DNA from: Streptomyces mirabilis
GTDB lineage: Bacteria; Actinomycetota; Actinomycetes; Streptomycetales; Streptomycetaceae
Direction: 5' to 3'
Assembly (NCBI RefSeq): GCF_018310535.1
Contig: NZ_CP074102.1
Span: 3,038,001 to 3,102,000, forward strand
DNA: 64,000 nt
Of the stretch, positions 24,840 through 32,378 are shown piece after piece (the first letter of the stretch is position 1; each line of letters starts with the position of its first letter). A program made the position numbers and the translations under genes. Under the pieces are notes generated by a model that saw only the letters and a list, made by a program, of their open reading frames with translations, did not search any database and was not told the origin of the DNA.

Positions 24840-26129
24840 ATGCCTTCCGCCAGTACCGGGGCGTCCACCACCGTGGGCGCCACCTCCTCCGCCACGTCCT
24901 CCACCGCCGCCGTCGACTCCCGTCTCACCCCGGGTGGGCCCGGCTACCGCCGAATGAGCTTCGCGCTCTTCCTCGCGGGTGTGGCGACCTTCGCGCTCCT
25001 CTACTCCACGCAGGCCCTCCTCCCGCTCGTCTCCACGGACTTCGGGGTCAGCGCGAGCGAGGCGAGCTGGACGGTGTCGGCGGCGACGGGCGGCCTCGCG
25101 CTGTTCGTTCTCCCGATGAGCGCGCTGTCGGAGCGCTTCGGACGGCGTACGTTGATGACGGCGTCGCTGGCGGTCGCGGTGGCGGTCGGGCTCCTGGTCC
25201 CCTTCGCCCCGTCGATCGGCGCACTGGTCGCGCTGCGGGCGGTGCAGGGCGCGGCCCTGGCGGGGCTTCCGGCCTCCGCGACGGCCTATCTGGCCGAGGA
25301 GGTCCGCCCCAAGGCCCTGATCACGGCGATCGGCCTCTTCGTGGCGGGCAACAGCGTCGGCGGCATGAGCGGCCGGGTCATCACCGGCTGGGTCGCGCAG
25401 GAGTGGGGCTGGCGGGTGGCCGTCGCCACGATCGGGATCATCGCGGTGGCCTGCGCGGTCGCCTTCCGGCTGCTGCTGCCCGCGCCGAAGCACTTCACGC
25501 CCGGCTCGCTGCGGCCGCGGGTGCTGGCCCGTACGGTCCGTGACCACCTCGCGAACCCGCTGCTGCGCCGGCTGTACGCGATCGGCGCGCTGTTCATGAT
25601 GGTCTTCGGCGGGGTCTACACGGTGATCGGCTATCGCCTGACCGAGGCCCCGTTCTCCCTCCCCCAGGGCATCATCGGCTCGATCTTCCTGGTGTATCTG
25701 GTCGGTACGGTGTCGGCGTCCACGGCGGGCAGGCTGGTCGCCCGCCTGGGCCGGCGCGGCTCCCTGTACCTGGCGGGCGGCACCACGACCGCCGGCCTGC
25801 TCCTCTCTCTGGTCGACTCCCTCCCCCTCGTCCTGCTCGGCCTGGTGCTGATCACCGCGGGCTTCTTCGCGGGCCACGCGGTGGCGTCCTCCTCGGTCAG
25901 CCACACCGCCAAGCAGGGCCGCGCCCAGGCCTCGGCCCTCTACCAGTCCGCGTACTACATCGGCTCCAGCGCGGGCAGCACGCTCGGCGCGGTCGCCTTC
26001 CACGCGGGCGGGTGGGCCGGGACGGTGACACTCGGACTGTTCGCGGTCCTCGGCGTCGTCACGATCACGCTGCTCGGCTCCCACGCGGCCCGCACACAGG
26101 CCCGCCGCGAGCCTGCCCTGGCGCACTGA
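24840..26129 (+). CDS. MFS transporter (YnfM/Bcr-type inner membrane transport protein)
   Basis: About twelve membrane segments follow a Ser/Thr-rich N-terminus of 40 residues. The motif between helices 2 and 3 (SERFGRRTLM) is the MFS signature, and AGLPASATAYLAEE with a matching second half support a 12-helix exporter or arabinose-efflux-like permease. The substrate is unknown. No ribosome site precedes ATG 24840, but TTTAGT at 24826 could be a -10 of a leaderless transcript. A LysR gene is transcribed divergently. Confidence 0.88.
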   Translation: MPSASTGASTTVGATSSATSSTAAVDSRLTPGGPGYRRMSFALFLAGVATFALLYSTQALLPLVSTDFGVSASEASWTVSAATGGLALFVLPMSALSERFGRRTLMTASLAVAVAVGLLVPFAPSIGALVALRAVQGAALAGLPASATAYLAEEVRPKALITAIGLFVAGNSVGGMSGRVITGWVAQEWGWRVAVATIGIIAVACAVAFRLLLPAPKHFTPGSLRPRVLARTVRDHLANPLLRRLYAIGALFMMVFGGVYTVIGYRLTEAPFSLPQGIIGSIFLVYLVGTVSASTAGRLVARLGRRGSLYLAGGTTTAGLLLSLVDSLPLVLLGLVLITAGFFAGHAVASSSVSHTAKQGRAQASALYQSAYYIGSSAGSTLGAVAFHAGGWAGTVTLGLFAVLGVVTITLLGSHAARTQARREPALAH

Positions 26130-26166
26130 GCGTCCCAGCTCCTGCGTTCCCCCTGGTCGGACCCCG

Positions 26167-26189
26167 TTGTCAGTGGCGGCACCTAGCCT
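26167..26189 (+). promoter_or_regulatory. RecA-NDp/PafBC-type DNA-damage promoter, DnaN paralogue copy
   Basis: TTGTCAGTG, eight bases, then TAGCCT match the mycobacterial RecA-NDp consensus TTGTCRGTG-N8-TAnnnT as I recall it. Transcription would start about 30 bp before the ATG at 26226. Confidence 0.75.
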
Positions 26190-26225
26190 CCACCCGGTCA
26201 ACTGGCCCGAACAGGGGGATCTTTC

Positions 26226-27389
26226 ATGGAGTTCCGCGTCGATCGCGACGACCTCGCCGAGGCGGTGGCCCGGGCAGCCCGCACCCTGCCCAGCCGCTCG
26301 CCGGTACCGGTGCTGGGCGGGCTGCTGCTGGAGGCCGGTCCGGGACGGCTCGGTATCTCGGGGTTCGACTTCGAGGCGGCGGCGAGCATCGAGATCGATG
26401 CCGAGACGGGGGCGGACGGCCGGATCCTCGTGCTGGGGCGCCGGCTGCTGGACATCTGCCGGGTGCTGCCGCAGGGGCAGGTGAGCTGCGCGCTGGAGGG
26501 GACGCGGTTCACGGTGGAGGCGGGTGGCACACGGTTCGGTCTGTCGACGCTGCCCAAGGACGAGTACCCGGCGCTGCCGGTGCCACCCGAGCCGCGCGGC
26601 ACCGTGGACGCCGCCGCGTTCGCGACCGCCGTGGCCCAGGTCGCCGTCGCGGCCGGGCGCGACGACACGCTGCCGGTCCTCACCGGCGTACAACTGCGGT
26701 TGTCCGGCGAGGAAATGACACTCTCCGCCTCGGACCGCTACCGGTACGCCGTGCGCGCCCTGGCCTGGAAACCCGAGGCCCCCCTCGACGACGTCGTGGA
26801 GGCGCTGCTGCCCGCGCGTCGGCTGCACGAGATCGCCCGTTCGCTGGCCCGCTCCGGTGAGGTGCGCATCGGGCTCGACCCCGCGGGCGGCGGGATGATC
26901 GGCTTCGAGGGTGGGTCCATGCGGACGGCGGTGCGGCTGATGGAGGGGCGGCTGCCGCGGCACGGCTCGCTGTTCTCGGTGTCCGACGCCGCGGTCGCGG
27001 AGGTGGAGCGCGAGGCGCTGGCGGAGGCCGTACGGCGCGTCGCCGTCGTCGCCGAGGTGAACAGTCCCGTGCGGCTGGACTTCACCGGTGACGGCGAGGG
27101 ATCCGTTCTGCTGCGCGCCGGATACGCCGACGACGTGGCCTCGCAGCGGCTGCCCGCGGCGCTGACCGGCACGGCGGAGCTCACCGTCGCCTTCAACCCG
27201 GCGTATCTGCTGGACGCCCTGAACTCCTTCGAGGAGCCGCGGATACGGCTGGAGCTGCTGGGGCCGGGGCAGCGGGCGCTGCTGAGCGGGGCCGAATCGG
27301 CGGCCGGGGCCGAAGCGGAGGCCGACGCCGGGGGCGAGGCGGACGGTGCGTACCGGCATCTGCTCATGTCCGTGAAGCAATTGGTCTGA
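26226..27389 (+). CDS. DNA polymerase III beta subunit paralogue (second sliding clamp)
   Basis: The 387-residue protein has the three-domain beta-clamp pattern. Domain 1 starts MEFRVDRDDLAEAVARAART with LGGLLLEA, domain 2 begins after LSTLPKDEYPALP, and domain 3 begins near VEREALAEAVRRVAV. The typical end xLLMPV is present as HLLMSVKQLV. It carries an Ala/Glu-rich insert before that end. A ring clamp tethers polymerases to DNA. The isolated position away from oriC genes and the damage-type promoter suggest a clamp used after DNA damage, which is inference. The ribosome site AGGGGGA precedes ATG 26226. Confidence 0.85.
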   Translation: MEFRVDRDDLAEAVARAARTLPSRSPVPVLGGLLLEAGPGRLGISGFDFEAAASIEIDAETGADGRILVLGRRLLDICRVLPQGQVSCALEGTRFTVEAGGTRFGLSTLPKDEYPALPVPPEPRGTVDAAAFATAVAQVAVAAGRDDTLPVLTGVQLRLSGEEMTLSASDRYRYAVRALAWKPEAPLDDVVEALLPARRLHEIARSLARSGEVRIGLDPAGGGMIGFEGGSMRTAVRLMEGRLPRHGSLFSVSDAAVAEVEREALAEAVRRVAVVAEVNSPVRLDFTGDGEGSVLLRAGYADDVASQRLPAALTGTAELTVAFNPAYLLDALNSFEEPRIRLELLGPGQRALLSGAESAAGAEAEADAGGEADGAYRHLLMSVKQLV

Positions 27390-27417
27390 GCTGCGCTTTT
27401 TCCCACTTCGGGGGCCA

Positions 27418-27440
27418 TTGTCAGTGGGCTGCGGTAGCTT
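27418..27440 (+). promoter_or_regulatory. RecA-NDp/PafBC-type DNA-damage promoter, ECF sigma copy
   Basis: TTGTCAGTG, eight bases and TAGCTT repeat the layout of the element at 26167 with ten identical leading bases (TTGTCAGTGG). It lies in the gap between the clamp gene and the sigma gene, giving a 5' leader of about 55 bases. Confidence 0.75.
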
Positions 27441-27501
27441 CCGAAGTGCCGGCGCAACGAGGCGACGGTACGACGGGAACAGCCATAGGGGCGGGTTGGC
27501 C

Positions 27502-28494
27502 ATGAGCGACGGTACGGCGACGACGACAGATCTGGACGTCCGGCTGGAGAAGCACCGGGTCGAGCTGACCGGGTACTGCTATCGCATGCTCGGCTCCTCC
27601 TTCGAGGCGGAGGACGCGGTGCAGGACACGATGGTCCGCGCCTGGCGGAGCTTCGACAAGTTCGAGGGCCGTTCGTCGATGCGGTCCTGGCTGTACCGGA
27701 TCGCCACCAACGTCTGCCTCGACATGCTGAACGCCGGCAACCGGAGGGCTCGTCCGATGGATCTGAGTGGTCCCTCACCCCTGGCTCAGGCGGCGCTCAC
27801 CCCGCGCCCGGACAACGTCTGGCTGGAGCCGATGCCCGACGCGCGTGTGCTGCCCACGATCAGTGACCCGGCCGAGGCCGCGGTGGCCAAGGAATCGGTG
27901 CGCCTCGCCTTCATGGCCGCCCTGCAGCAGCTGCCGCCCAAGCAGCGCGCCGTGCTCATCCTGCGCGAGGTCCTGGCCTGGAAGGCGGCCGAGGTCGCCG
28001 AACTGCTCGGGACGACGGTCGCCTCGGTCAACAGCGCGTTGCAGCGGGCCCGCGCGACCCTCGCGGAGAGCGACAGCGCCGAGGCCGCCGTCTCCGACCC
28101 GCTCGACGAGGAGCAGCAGAAGCTCCTGGAGCGCTATGTCGCGGCGTTCGAGGGGTACGACATGACGGCGCTGACCGCGCTGCTCCACGAGGACGCGATC
28201 ATGACGATGCCGCCGTTCGACCTGTGGCTGCGCGGCACGGGCGACATCACCGGTTTCATGACGACCCTCGGTGCCTCCTGCGCGGGTTCGCGCCTGCTGC
28301 CGGTCGCGGTCAACGGTCTGCCGGGATTCGCGCACTACAAGCCGGACCCGGAGGAGGGCGGCTTCAGTGCCTGGGCGATCCAGGCGCTGGAGATCTCAGA
28401 CGGCCGCATCACCGGGTTCCACTGCTTCCTGGACACCAAGCGCTGGTTCCCGCTCTTCGGCCTCCCCCTCCAGCTCGAAGCGGAGTCCGACTAG
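27502..28494 (+). CDS. ECF sigma factor with C-terminal SnoaL-like domain (SigG-type)
   Basis: The 330-residue protein has region 2 (YCYRMLGSSFEAEDAVQDTM, SSMRSWLYRIATNVCLDML) and region 4 (LPPKQRAVLILREVL, helix TTVASVNSALQRARATL). A SnoaL/NTF2-like domain from about residue 200 follows (ERYVAAFEGYDMTAL, AIQALEISDGRITGFHCF). The C-terminal domain in this class tunes sigma activity. M. tuberculosis SigG has the same architecture and is induced by DNA damage from a RecA-NDp promoter, which fits the promoter at 27418. ATG at 27502 was chosen. Its last 99 bp overlap the opposite-strand STAS gene. Confidence 0.88.
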   Translation: MSDGTATTTDLDVRLEKHRVELTGYCYRMLGSSFEAEDAVQDTMVRAWRSFDKFEGRSSMRSWLYRIATNVCLDMLNAGNRRARPMDLSGPSPLAQAALTPRPDNVWLEPMPDARVLPTISDPAEAAVAKESVRLAFMAALQQLPPKQRAVLILREVLAWKAAEVAELLGTTVASVNSALQRARATLAESDSAEAAVSDPLDEEQQKLLERYVAAFEGYDMTALTALLHEDAIMTMPPFDLWLRGTGDITGFMTTLGASCAGSRLLPVAVNGLPGFAHYKPDPEEGGFSAWAIQALEISDGRITGFHCFLDTKRWFPLFGLPLQLEAESD

Positions 28495-28782
28495 ATCGAG
28501 AAGCAGGAGAAGCGGTGGGGCCGGGGCCCGCAGGCGGATGCGGCCCCCGGCCCGGCGGGCGGCGAGCTGCATCCTGGCCAGGGCGTCGACGGTGGCCAGG
28601 CCGGGTGGACCAAGGCCCGCGACGTCGCAGACCACCACCCCGGCACCGGTCGCCGCCAGCCGCGCGCGCACATCGTCACAGAGCCTCGGCACCTGGTCAC
28701 GGGTGACGGGGCCGGGCAGCACGAGTACGGCGGGTGTCGTGGCGTCCACGGTCAGTAGACCGGCCGGGGGCACGGAACTCAT
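28396..28782 (-). CDS. STAS domain protein (anti-sigma factor antagonist-like)
   Basis: The 128-residue protein has the STAS order: a strand with AVLVLPGPVTRDQVPRL, then VVVCDVAGLGPPGLATVDAL, where anti-sigma antagonists carry a phosphorylatable Ser/Thr (a Thr is present), and a final strand GGRIRLRAP. A Leu-rich helix (PLLLLLDLVGL) and an acidic tail follow. ATG at 28782 was chosen. Its 3' 99 bp are antisense to the end of the ECF sigma gene. A partner-switching role is family knowledge; the partner is unknown. Confidence 0.78.
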   Translation of the reverse strand: MSSVPPAGLLTVDATTPAVLVLPGPVTRDQVPRLCDDVRARLAATGAGVVVCDVAGLGPPGLATVDALARMQLAARRAGGRIRLRAPAPPLLLLLDLVGLRFELEGEAEEREPALGVQEAVEPGDAAV

Positions 28783-28927
28783 CGCGGAGAGCGGACCCGT
28801 TCGAGGCGCGCGCCCGCAAAGGATCACATTGACCTGCGCCCCTCCCGCCACAGAGGGTTGGGTGTATGCCCCATGAATCAGCGCCTTCCGTGATACCCGA
28901 CGGCCTCCTCCGCTCGAAGGAGGCACC

Positions 28928-29848
28928 GTGCAAGGGGTGCTGACGGGCTTCGCGGTCATCGCCGTCGTCATCGGGGTCGGTTACGTCATCGGGCGCCGCG
29001 GCTATCTCGGGGAGAACGGGCGGGAGGTGCTGACGAAGCTCGCCTTCCACGTGGCCTCCCCCGCGCTGCTGTTCACCACGCTCGCCAGGGCCGACCTGTC
29101 GGTGATCTTCTCCAGCCGGCTCCTGGTGACGGCGATGAGCACGGCCGCGGCGGCCGGCGTCTTCGTCGCGATCGGGGTCGTACGCGGCTGGGGCGTGGGC
29201 CGGACGACGATCGGCGCGCTCTGCTCCAGCTACGTCAACTCGGGCAACCTCGGTATCCCGATCGCGGTGTACGTGCTGGGGGACGCCTCGCTCGTCGCGC
29301 CTGTACTGCTCTTCCAGCAGATCATGGTCACGCCCATCGCGCTCACCGTCCTCGATCTGTCGGGGAAGGGCGAGAAGGGCCCGTTGTGGCAGCGGCTCGT
29401 CACACCGCTGCGCAATCCCATCGCGGTCGGCTCCCTCGCCGGGGTCGCGGTGTCGGCGACCGGTCTGACGCTGCCGGGGCCGGTCATGGACCCGCTCACG
29501 CTGATCGGCAACATGTCGGTGCCCGCGGTGCTGCTGGCGTTCGGCATCTCGCTGTGCGGCAGCACGCTGCCCGGCCGGGGCGCGGACCGGTATCCGGTGC
29601 TGCTGTCCGTCGCCCTGAAGTCGGTGGGCCAGCCGCTGGCCGCCTGGGCCCTGGCCGTGGGCCTGTTCGGGCTGCACGGCGCGCCGCTGCTCGACGTCGT
29701 GGTCACCTCGGCACTGCCGGCCGCCCAGAACCTCTTCACCTACGCCTCGCGCTACCGGGTCGGCGAGACGCTGGCCCGGGAGTCGATCCTGCTGTCGACG
29801 ATCCTGTCGGTGCCGGTGCTGGTGGTGATCGCGGCGGTGCTCGGCTGA
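28928..29848 (+). CDS. AEC family transporter (auxin efflux carrier-like permease)
   Basis: The 306-residue protein has about ten membrane segments in two similar halves. The family-typical helix break occurs in SSYVNSGNLGIPIAVYVLG, where the Asn-x-Gly-Asn-x-Gly pattern marks the first crossover, and VTSALPAAQNLFTYASRY marks the second. Members move small organic anions such as malate or malonate; the substrate here is unknown. GTG at 28928 follows a near-perfect AAGGAGG ribosome site. Confidence 0.88.
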   Translation: MQGVLTGFAVIAVVIGVGYVIGRRGYLGENGREVLTKLAFHVASPALLFTTLARADLSVIFSSRLLVTAMSTAAAAGVFVAIGVVRGWGVGRTTIGALCSSYVNSGNLGIPIAVYVLGDASLVAPVLLFQQIMVTPIALTVLDLSGKGEKGPLWQRLVTPLRNPIAVGSLAGVAVSATGLTLPGPVMDPLTLIGNMSVPAVLLAFGISLCGSTLPGRGADRYPVLLSVALKSVGQPLAAWALAVGLFGLHGAPLLDVVVTSALPAAQNLFTYASRYRVGETLARESILLSTILSVPVLVVIAAVLG

Positions 29849-29913
29849 CGGTGGGCCAACCAGCGTTCGACAGGGGTCGGCGCACAAAAACCGGGCGCCG
29901 CCCCTCGGGTACG

Positions 29914-30534
29914 TCAGTCGACGGGGAACACGCTGGTGTCGAAGGTGAGGTCGAAGGGCTCGGGCAGCGTGATCGCGTCGCCGAACTTTCCGGCACGCAG
30001 GACGCGGTAGACGTCGCCTGCGGGTTCGCCGTACAGCGTCACCGTCGGGCCGCCGGTCGCCCATCGGTCGACGAGCAGGTAGAAGGGGGTGCCCCCGGCG
30101 GCGTAGGCGGCGGGCTTGCTGACGCGGTCATGCGCGGCGTTGGACTTCGAGGTGACTTCGACGACGAGTTCCGCCATGCCTGCAGGGATGTGACTGCTCA
30201 GGCCTTCCCCCTCCACCACAGGCGCTACGACCAGGTCGGGGATCAACATGCCCAACCGGGAGGGCACGGCGACCGCCAGGGTTTGGAAGACCTCCCAGTC
30301 TTCGGGAATGACGGAGAGCAGGCGGCGGTGGATTCGCGCCGCGATCACGTTGTGGTGGTATGCGGGAGCGGGTGACACGGTGACGATCCCCTCGATGATC
30401 TCCACCTTGCTGCCGTCCGGCCACTCCATCTCCTCCCAGAACCGGACGAGGTCGTCCCAGTTCTGCTCGGGGTCGTGGTCGACGGTGAGTGCGCTCACGG
30501 CGGTCTCCAATCGAGGCGTCACCAAGTCCAGCAT
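29914..30534 (-). CDS. Uma2 family (DUF820) putative restriction endonuclease-fold protein
   Basis: The 206-residue protein has the Uma2 core of PD-(D/E)xK type: KVEIIEGIVTVSPAPAYHHN, IPDLVVAPVVEGEG with the catalytic-position Asp, then ELVVEVTSKSNAAHDRVSKP with Glu-Val-Thr-Ser-Lys. These proteins are very numerous in Streptomyces with no clear function. ATG at 30534 was chosen. A second, more divergent Uma2 protein is at about 60 kb. It lies just beyond the terminator of the nucleoside operon. Confidence 0.82.
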   Translation of the reverse strand: MLDLVTPRLETAVSALTVDHDPEQNWDDLVRFWEEMEWPDGSKVEIIEGIVTVSPAPAYHHNVIAARIHRRLLSVIPEDWEVFQTLAVAVPSRLGMLIPDLVVAPVVEGEGLSSHIPAGMAELVVEVTSKSNAAHDRVSKPAAYAAGGTPFYLLVDRWATGGPTVTLYGEPAGDVYRVLRAGKFGDAITLPEPFDLTFDTSVFPVD

Positions 30535-30537
30535 GCC

Positions 30538-30571
30538 GAACGGGATCGGTGGACGTCCACCGATCCCGTTC
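30538..30571. terminator. 34-bp perfect palindrome, terminator of the nucleoside operon
   Basis: Positions 30538-30571 read the same on both strands (centre ACGT). As RNA this is a 15-bp stem with a four-base loop, 23 bp beyond the deoA stop codon on the minus strand. Confidence 0.82.
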
Positions 30572-30593
30572 ACCCGTACGAGGAAAGCGCAGG

Positions 30594-31877
30594 TCAGGCG
30601 ATACGTTCCAGCACGACGGGGGTGGCCTTGAAGTCCGTGCCCGCGGCCGCGATGTCGTAGGAACCCTCGACCGACTCCAGGGCGTACTCGAAGCGCTCGG
30701 GGGTGTCGGTGTGGAGGGTCAGCAGGGGCTGGCCCGCGGTGACGGTGTCGCCGGGCTTGGCGTGCAGTTCGACGCCCGCGGCGGCCTGCACCGGGTCCTC
30801 CTTGCGGGCGCGCCCCGCGCCCAGGCGCCAGGCGGCGATGCCGATGTCGTAGGCGTCCAGGCGGGTCAGGACGCCGGAGGACGGGGCCGTCACCACGTGC
30901 TGCTCGCGGGAGGTGGGCAGCGCGGCGTCCGGGTCACCGCCCTGCGCGGCGATCATGCGGCGCCAGACGTCCATCGCCGAGCCGTCCGCGAGGGCCTTCG
31001 CCGGGTCGGCGTCCTTGATGCCCGCCGCGTCCAGCATCTCGCGCGCCAGGGCGATGGTGAGGTCGACGACGTCGGCCGGGCCGCCGCCCGCCAGGACCTC
31101 CACCGACTCCCGTACTTCGAGCGCGTTGCCCGCCGTCAGGCCCAGCGGGGTCGACATGTCCGTGAGGAGCGCGACCGTCCTCACTCCGTGGTCGGTGCCC
31201 AACCCGACCATCGTGGAGGCGAGTTCGCGGGCGTCCTCGATGGTCTTCATGAAGGCGCCGGTGCCGACCTTCACGTCCAGGACCAGCGAGCCCGTGCCCT
31301 CCGCGATCTTCTTCGACATGATGGAGGAGGCGATGAGGGGGATCGCCTCCACCGTGCCCGTGACGTCACGGAGCGCGTAGAGCTTCTTGTCCGCCGGGGC
31401 CAGGCCGTCGCCCGCGGCGCAGATGACCGCACCGGTCGTGTCGAGGACGTTCAGCATCTCCTCGTTCGACAGCAGGGCGCGCCAGCCGGGGATCGACTCC
31501 AGCTTGTCCAGCGTGCCGCCGGTGTGGCCGAGGCCGCGTCCGGACAGCTGCGGGACCGCCGCGCCGCACGCGGCGACCAGCGGCGCCAGCGGAAGGGTGA
31601 TCTTGTCGCCGACGCCGCCCGTGGAGTGCTTGTCGGCGGTCGGGCGGGAGAGGGAGGAGAACTCCATGCGCTCGCCGGAGGCGATCATCGCGGCGGTCCA
31701 GCGGGCGATCTCACGGCGGTTCATGCCGTTGAGCAGGATCGCCATGTTGAGGGCGGCCATCTGGTAGTCGGCGACCTCGCCGCGGGTGTACGCGTCGATG
31801 ACCCAGTCGATCTGCGCGTCGCTGAGCTCGGCGCGGTCCCGCTTGGTGCGGATGACGGAGACGGCGTCCATGGCCAT
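30594..31877 (-). CDS. deoA: Thymidine phosphorylase
   Basis: The enzyme converts thymidine or deoxyuridine plus phosphate to base and 2-deoxyribose 1-phosphate. The 427-residue protein has the all-alpha N-domain, the phosphate-binding loop KHSTGGVGDK near residue 84, the family pattern SGRGLGHTGGTLDKLESIPG near 114, and the central GTGSLVLDVKVGTGAFM. The C-terminal PYNP domain is also present. ATG at 31877 follows GGAAGG at 6 bp. It is the last gene of a run ABC transporter-cdd-deoA on the minus strand. Confidence 0.95.
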   Translation of the reverse strand: MAMDAVSVIRTKRDRAELSDAQIDWVIDAYTRGEVADYQMAALNMAILLNGMNRREIARWTAAMIASGERMEFSSLSRPTADKHSTGGVGDKITLPLAPLVAACGAAVPQLSGRGLGHTGGTLDKLESIPGWRALLSNEEMLNVLDTTGAVICAAGDGLAPADKKLYALRDVTGTVEAIPLIASSIMSKKIAEGTGSLVLDVKVGTGAFMKTIEDARELASTMVGLGTDHGVRTVALLTDMSTPLGLTAGNALEVRESVEVLAGGGPADVVDLTIALAREMLDAAGIKDADPAKALADGSAMDVWRRMIAAQGGDPDAALPTSREQHVVTAPSSGVLTRLDAYDIGIAAWRLGAGRARKEDPVQAAAGVELHAKPGDTVTAGQPLLTLHTDTPERFEYALESVEGSYDIAAAGTDFKATPVVLERIA

Positions 31878-31917
31878 GGCTTTCCTTCCGAAGACTTCCG
31901 AAAATCCGCGGCCCCTC

Positions 31918-31967
31918 CCGACCGGTCGTTCATCGTCCGGTTGTCGGGAGGGGCCGCGCAGGCGTTA
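31918..31967 (-). terminator. Intra-operon hairpin between cdd and deoA
   Basis: GCGGCCCCTCCCGAC (31918-31932) and its exact complement (31953-31967) form a 15-bp stem with a 20-base loop in the cdd-deoA gap. It could reduce read-through into deoA or stabilise the upstream mRNA. Confidence 0.7.
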
Positions 31968-32378
31968 CTTGGTGAGATTCTCCGGCCCGAAGGCCTGCGG
32001 CAGCATCTCGGAGAGCGGCAGGATTCCGGCCGGGGTCTCCAGGAGCAGATCGGCCCCACCGAACTCGTACAGCAGCTGGCGGCAGCGTCCGCACGGGACG
32101 AGGATCTCGCCCTGTCCGTCGACGCAGGTGAAGTGCGTCAGCCGACCGCCCCCGGTGTTCAGCAGCTGGGAGACCAGACCGCACTCGGCGCACAGTCCGA
32201 GCCCGTACGAGGCGTTCTCGACGTTGCAGCCGGTGACGGTCCGGCCGTCGTCGACGAGGGCCGCGACGCCGACCGGGAAGCCCGAGTAGGGGGCGTACGC
32301 CCGGGACATGGCGTCCCGCGCGAGCTCCCGCAGGGCCTCCCAGTCGACGGCCGTGGACCCGGCGCCGACGGACGTCAC
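31965..32378 (-). CDS. cdd: Cytidine deaminase
   Basis: The 137-residue enzyme deaminates (deoxy)cytidine to (deoxy)uridine. The small tetrameric class is recognised by AYAPYSGFPVGVA, GCNVENASYGLGLCAE (zinc-ligand cysteine and catalytic Glu) and PCGRCRQLL (two further zinc cysteines). GTG at 32378 overlaps the stop of the upstream permease gene (GTGA), so translation is coupled. Its product uridine could be used by the uridine kinase-like gene and deoxyuridine by thymidine phosphorylase. Confidence 0.95.
   Translation of the reverse strand: MTSVGAGSTAVDWEALRELARDAMSRAYAPYSGFPVGVAALVDDGRTVTGCNVENASYGLGLCAECGLVSQLLNTGGGRLTHFTCVDGQGEILVPCGRCRQLLYEFGGADLLLETPAGILPLSEMLPQAFGPENLTK

Noticed and set aside
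24786..27503. 905-codon minus-strand frame opposite the MFS and DnaN paralogue genes
   Set aside because: Composition is that of a GC shadow and it covers two clear plus-strand genes and a divergent promoter.
30538..30571. 34-bp palindrome as an operator or attachment site
   Set aside because: It directly follows the last gene of the nucleoside operon and folds as a terminator; no repeat partner was seen elsewhere.
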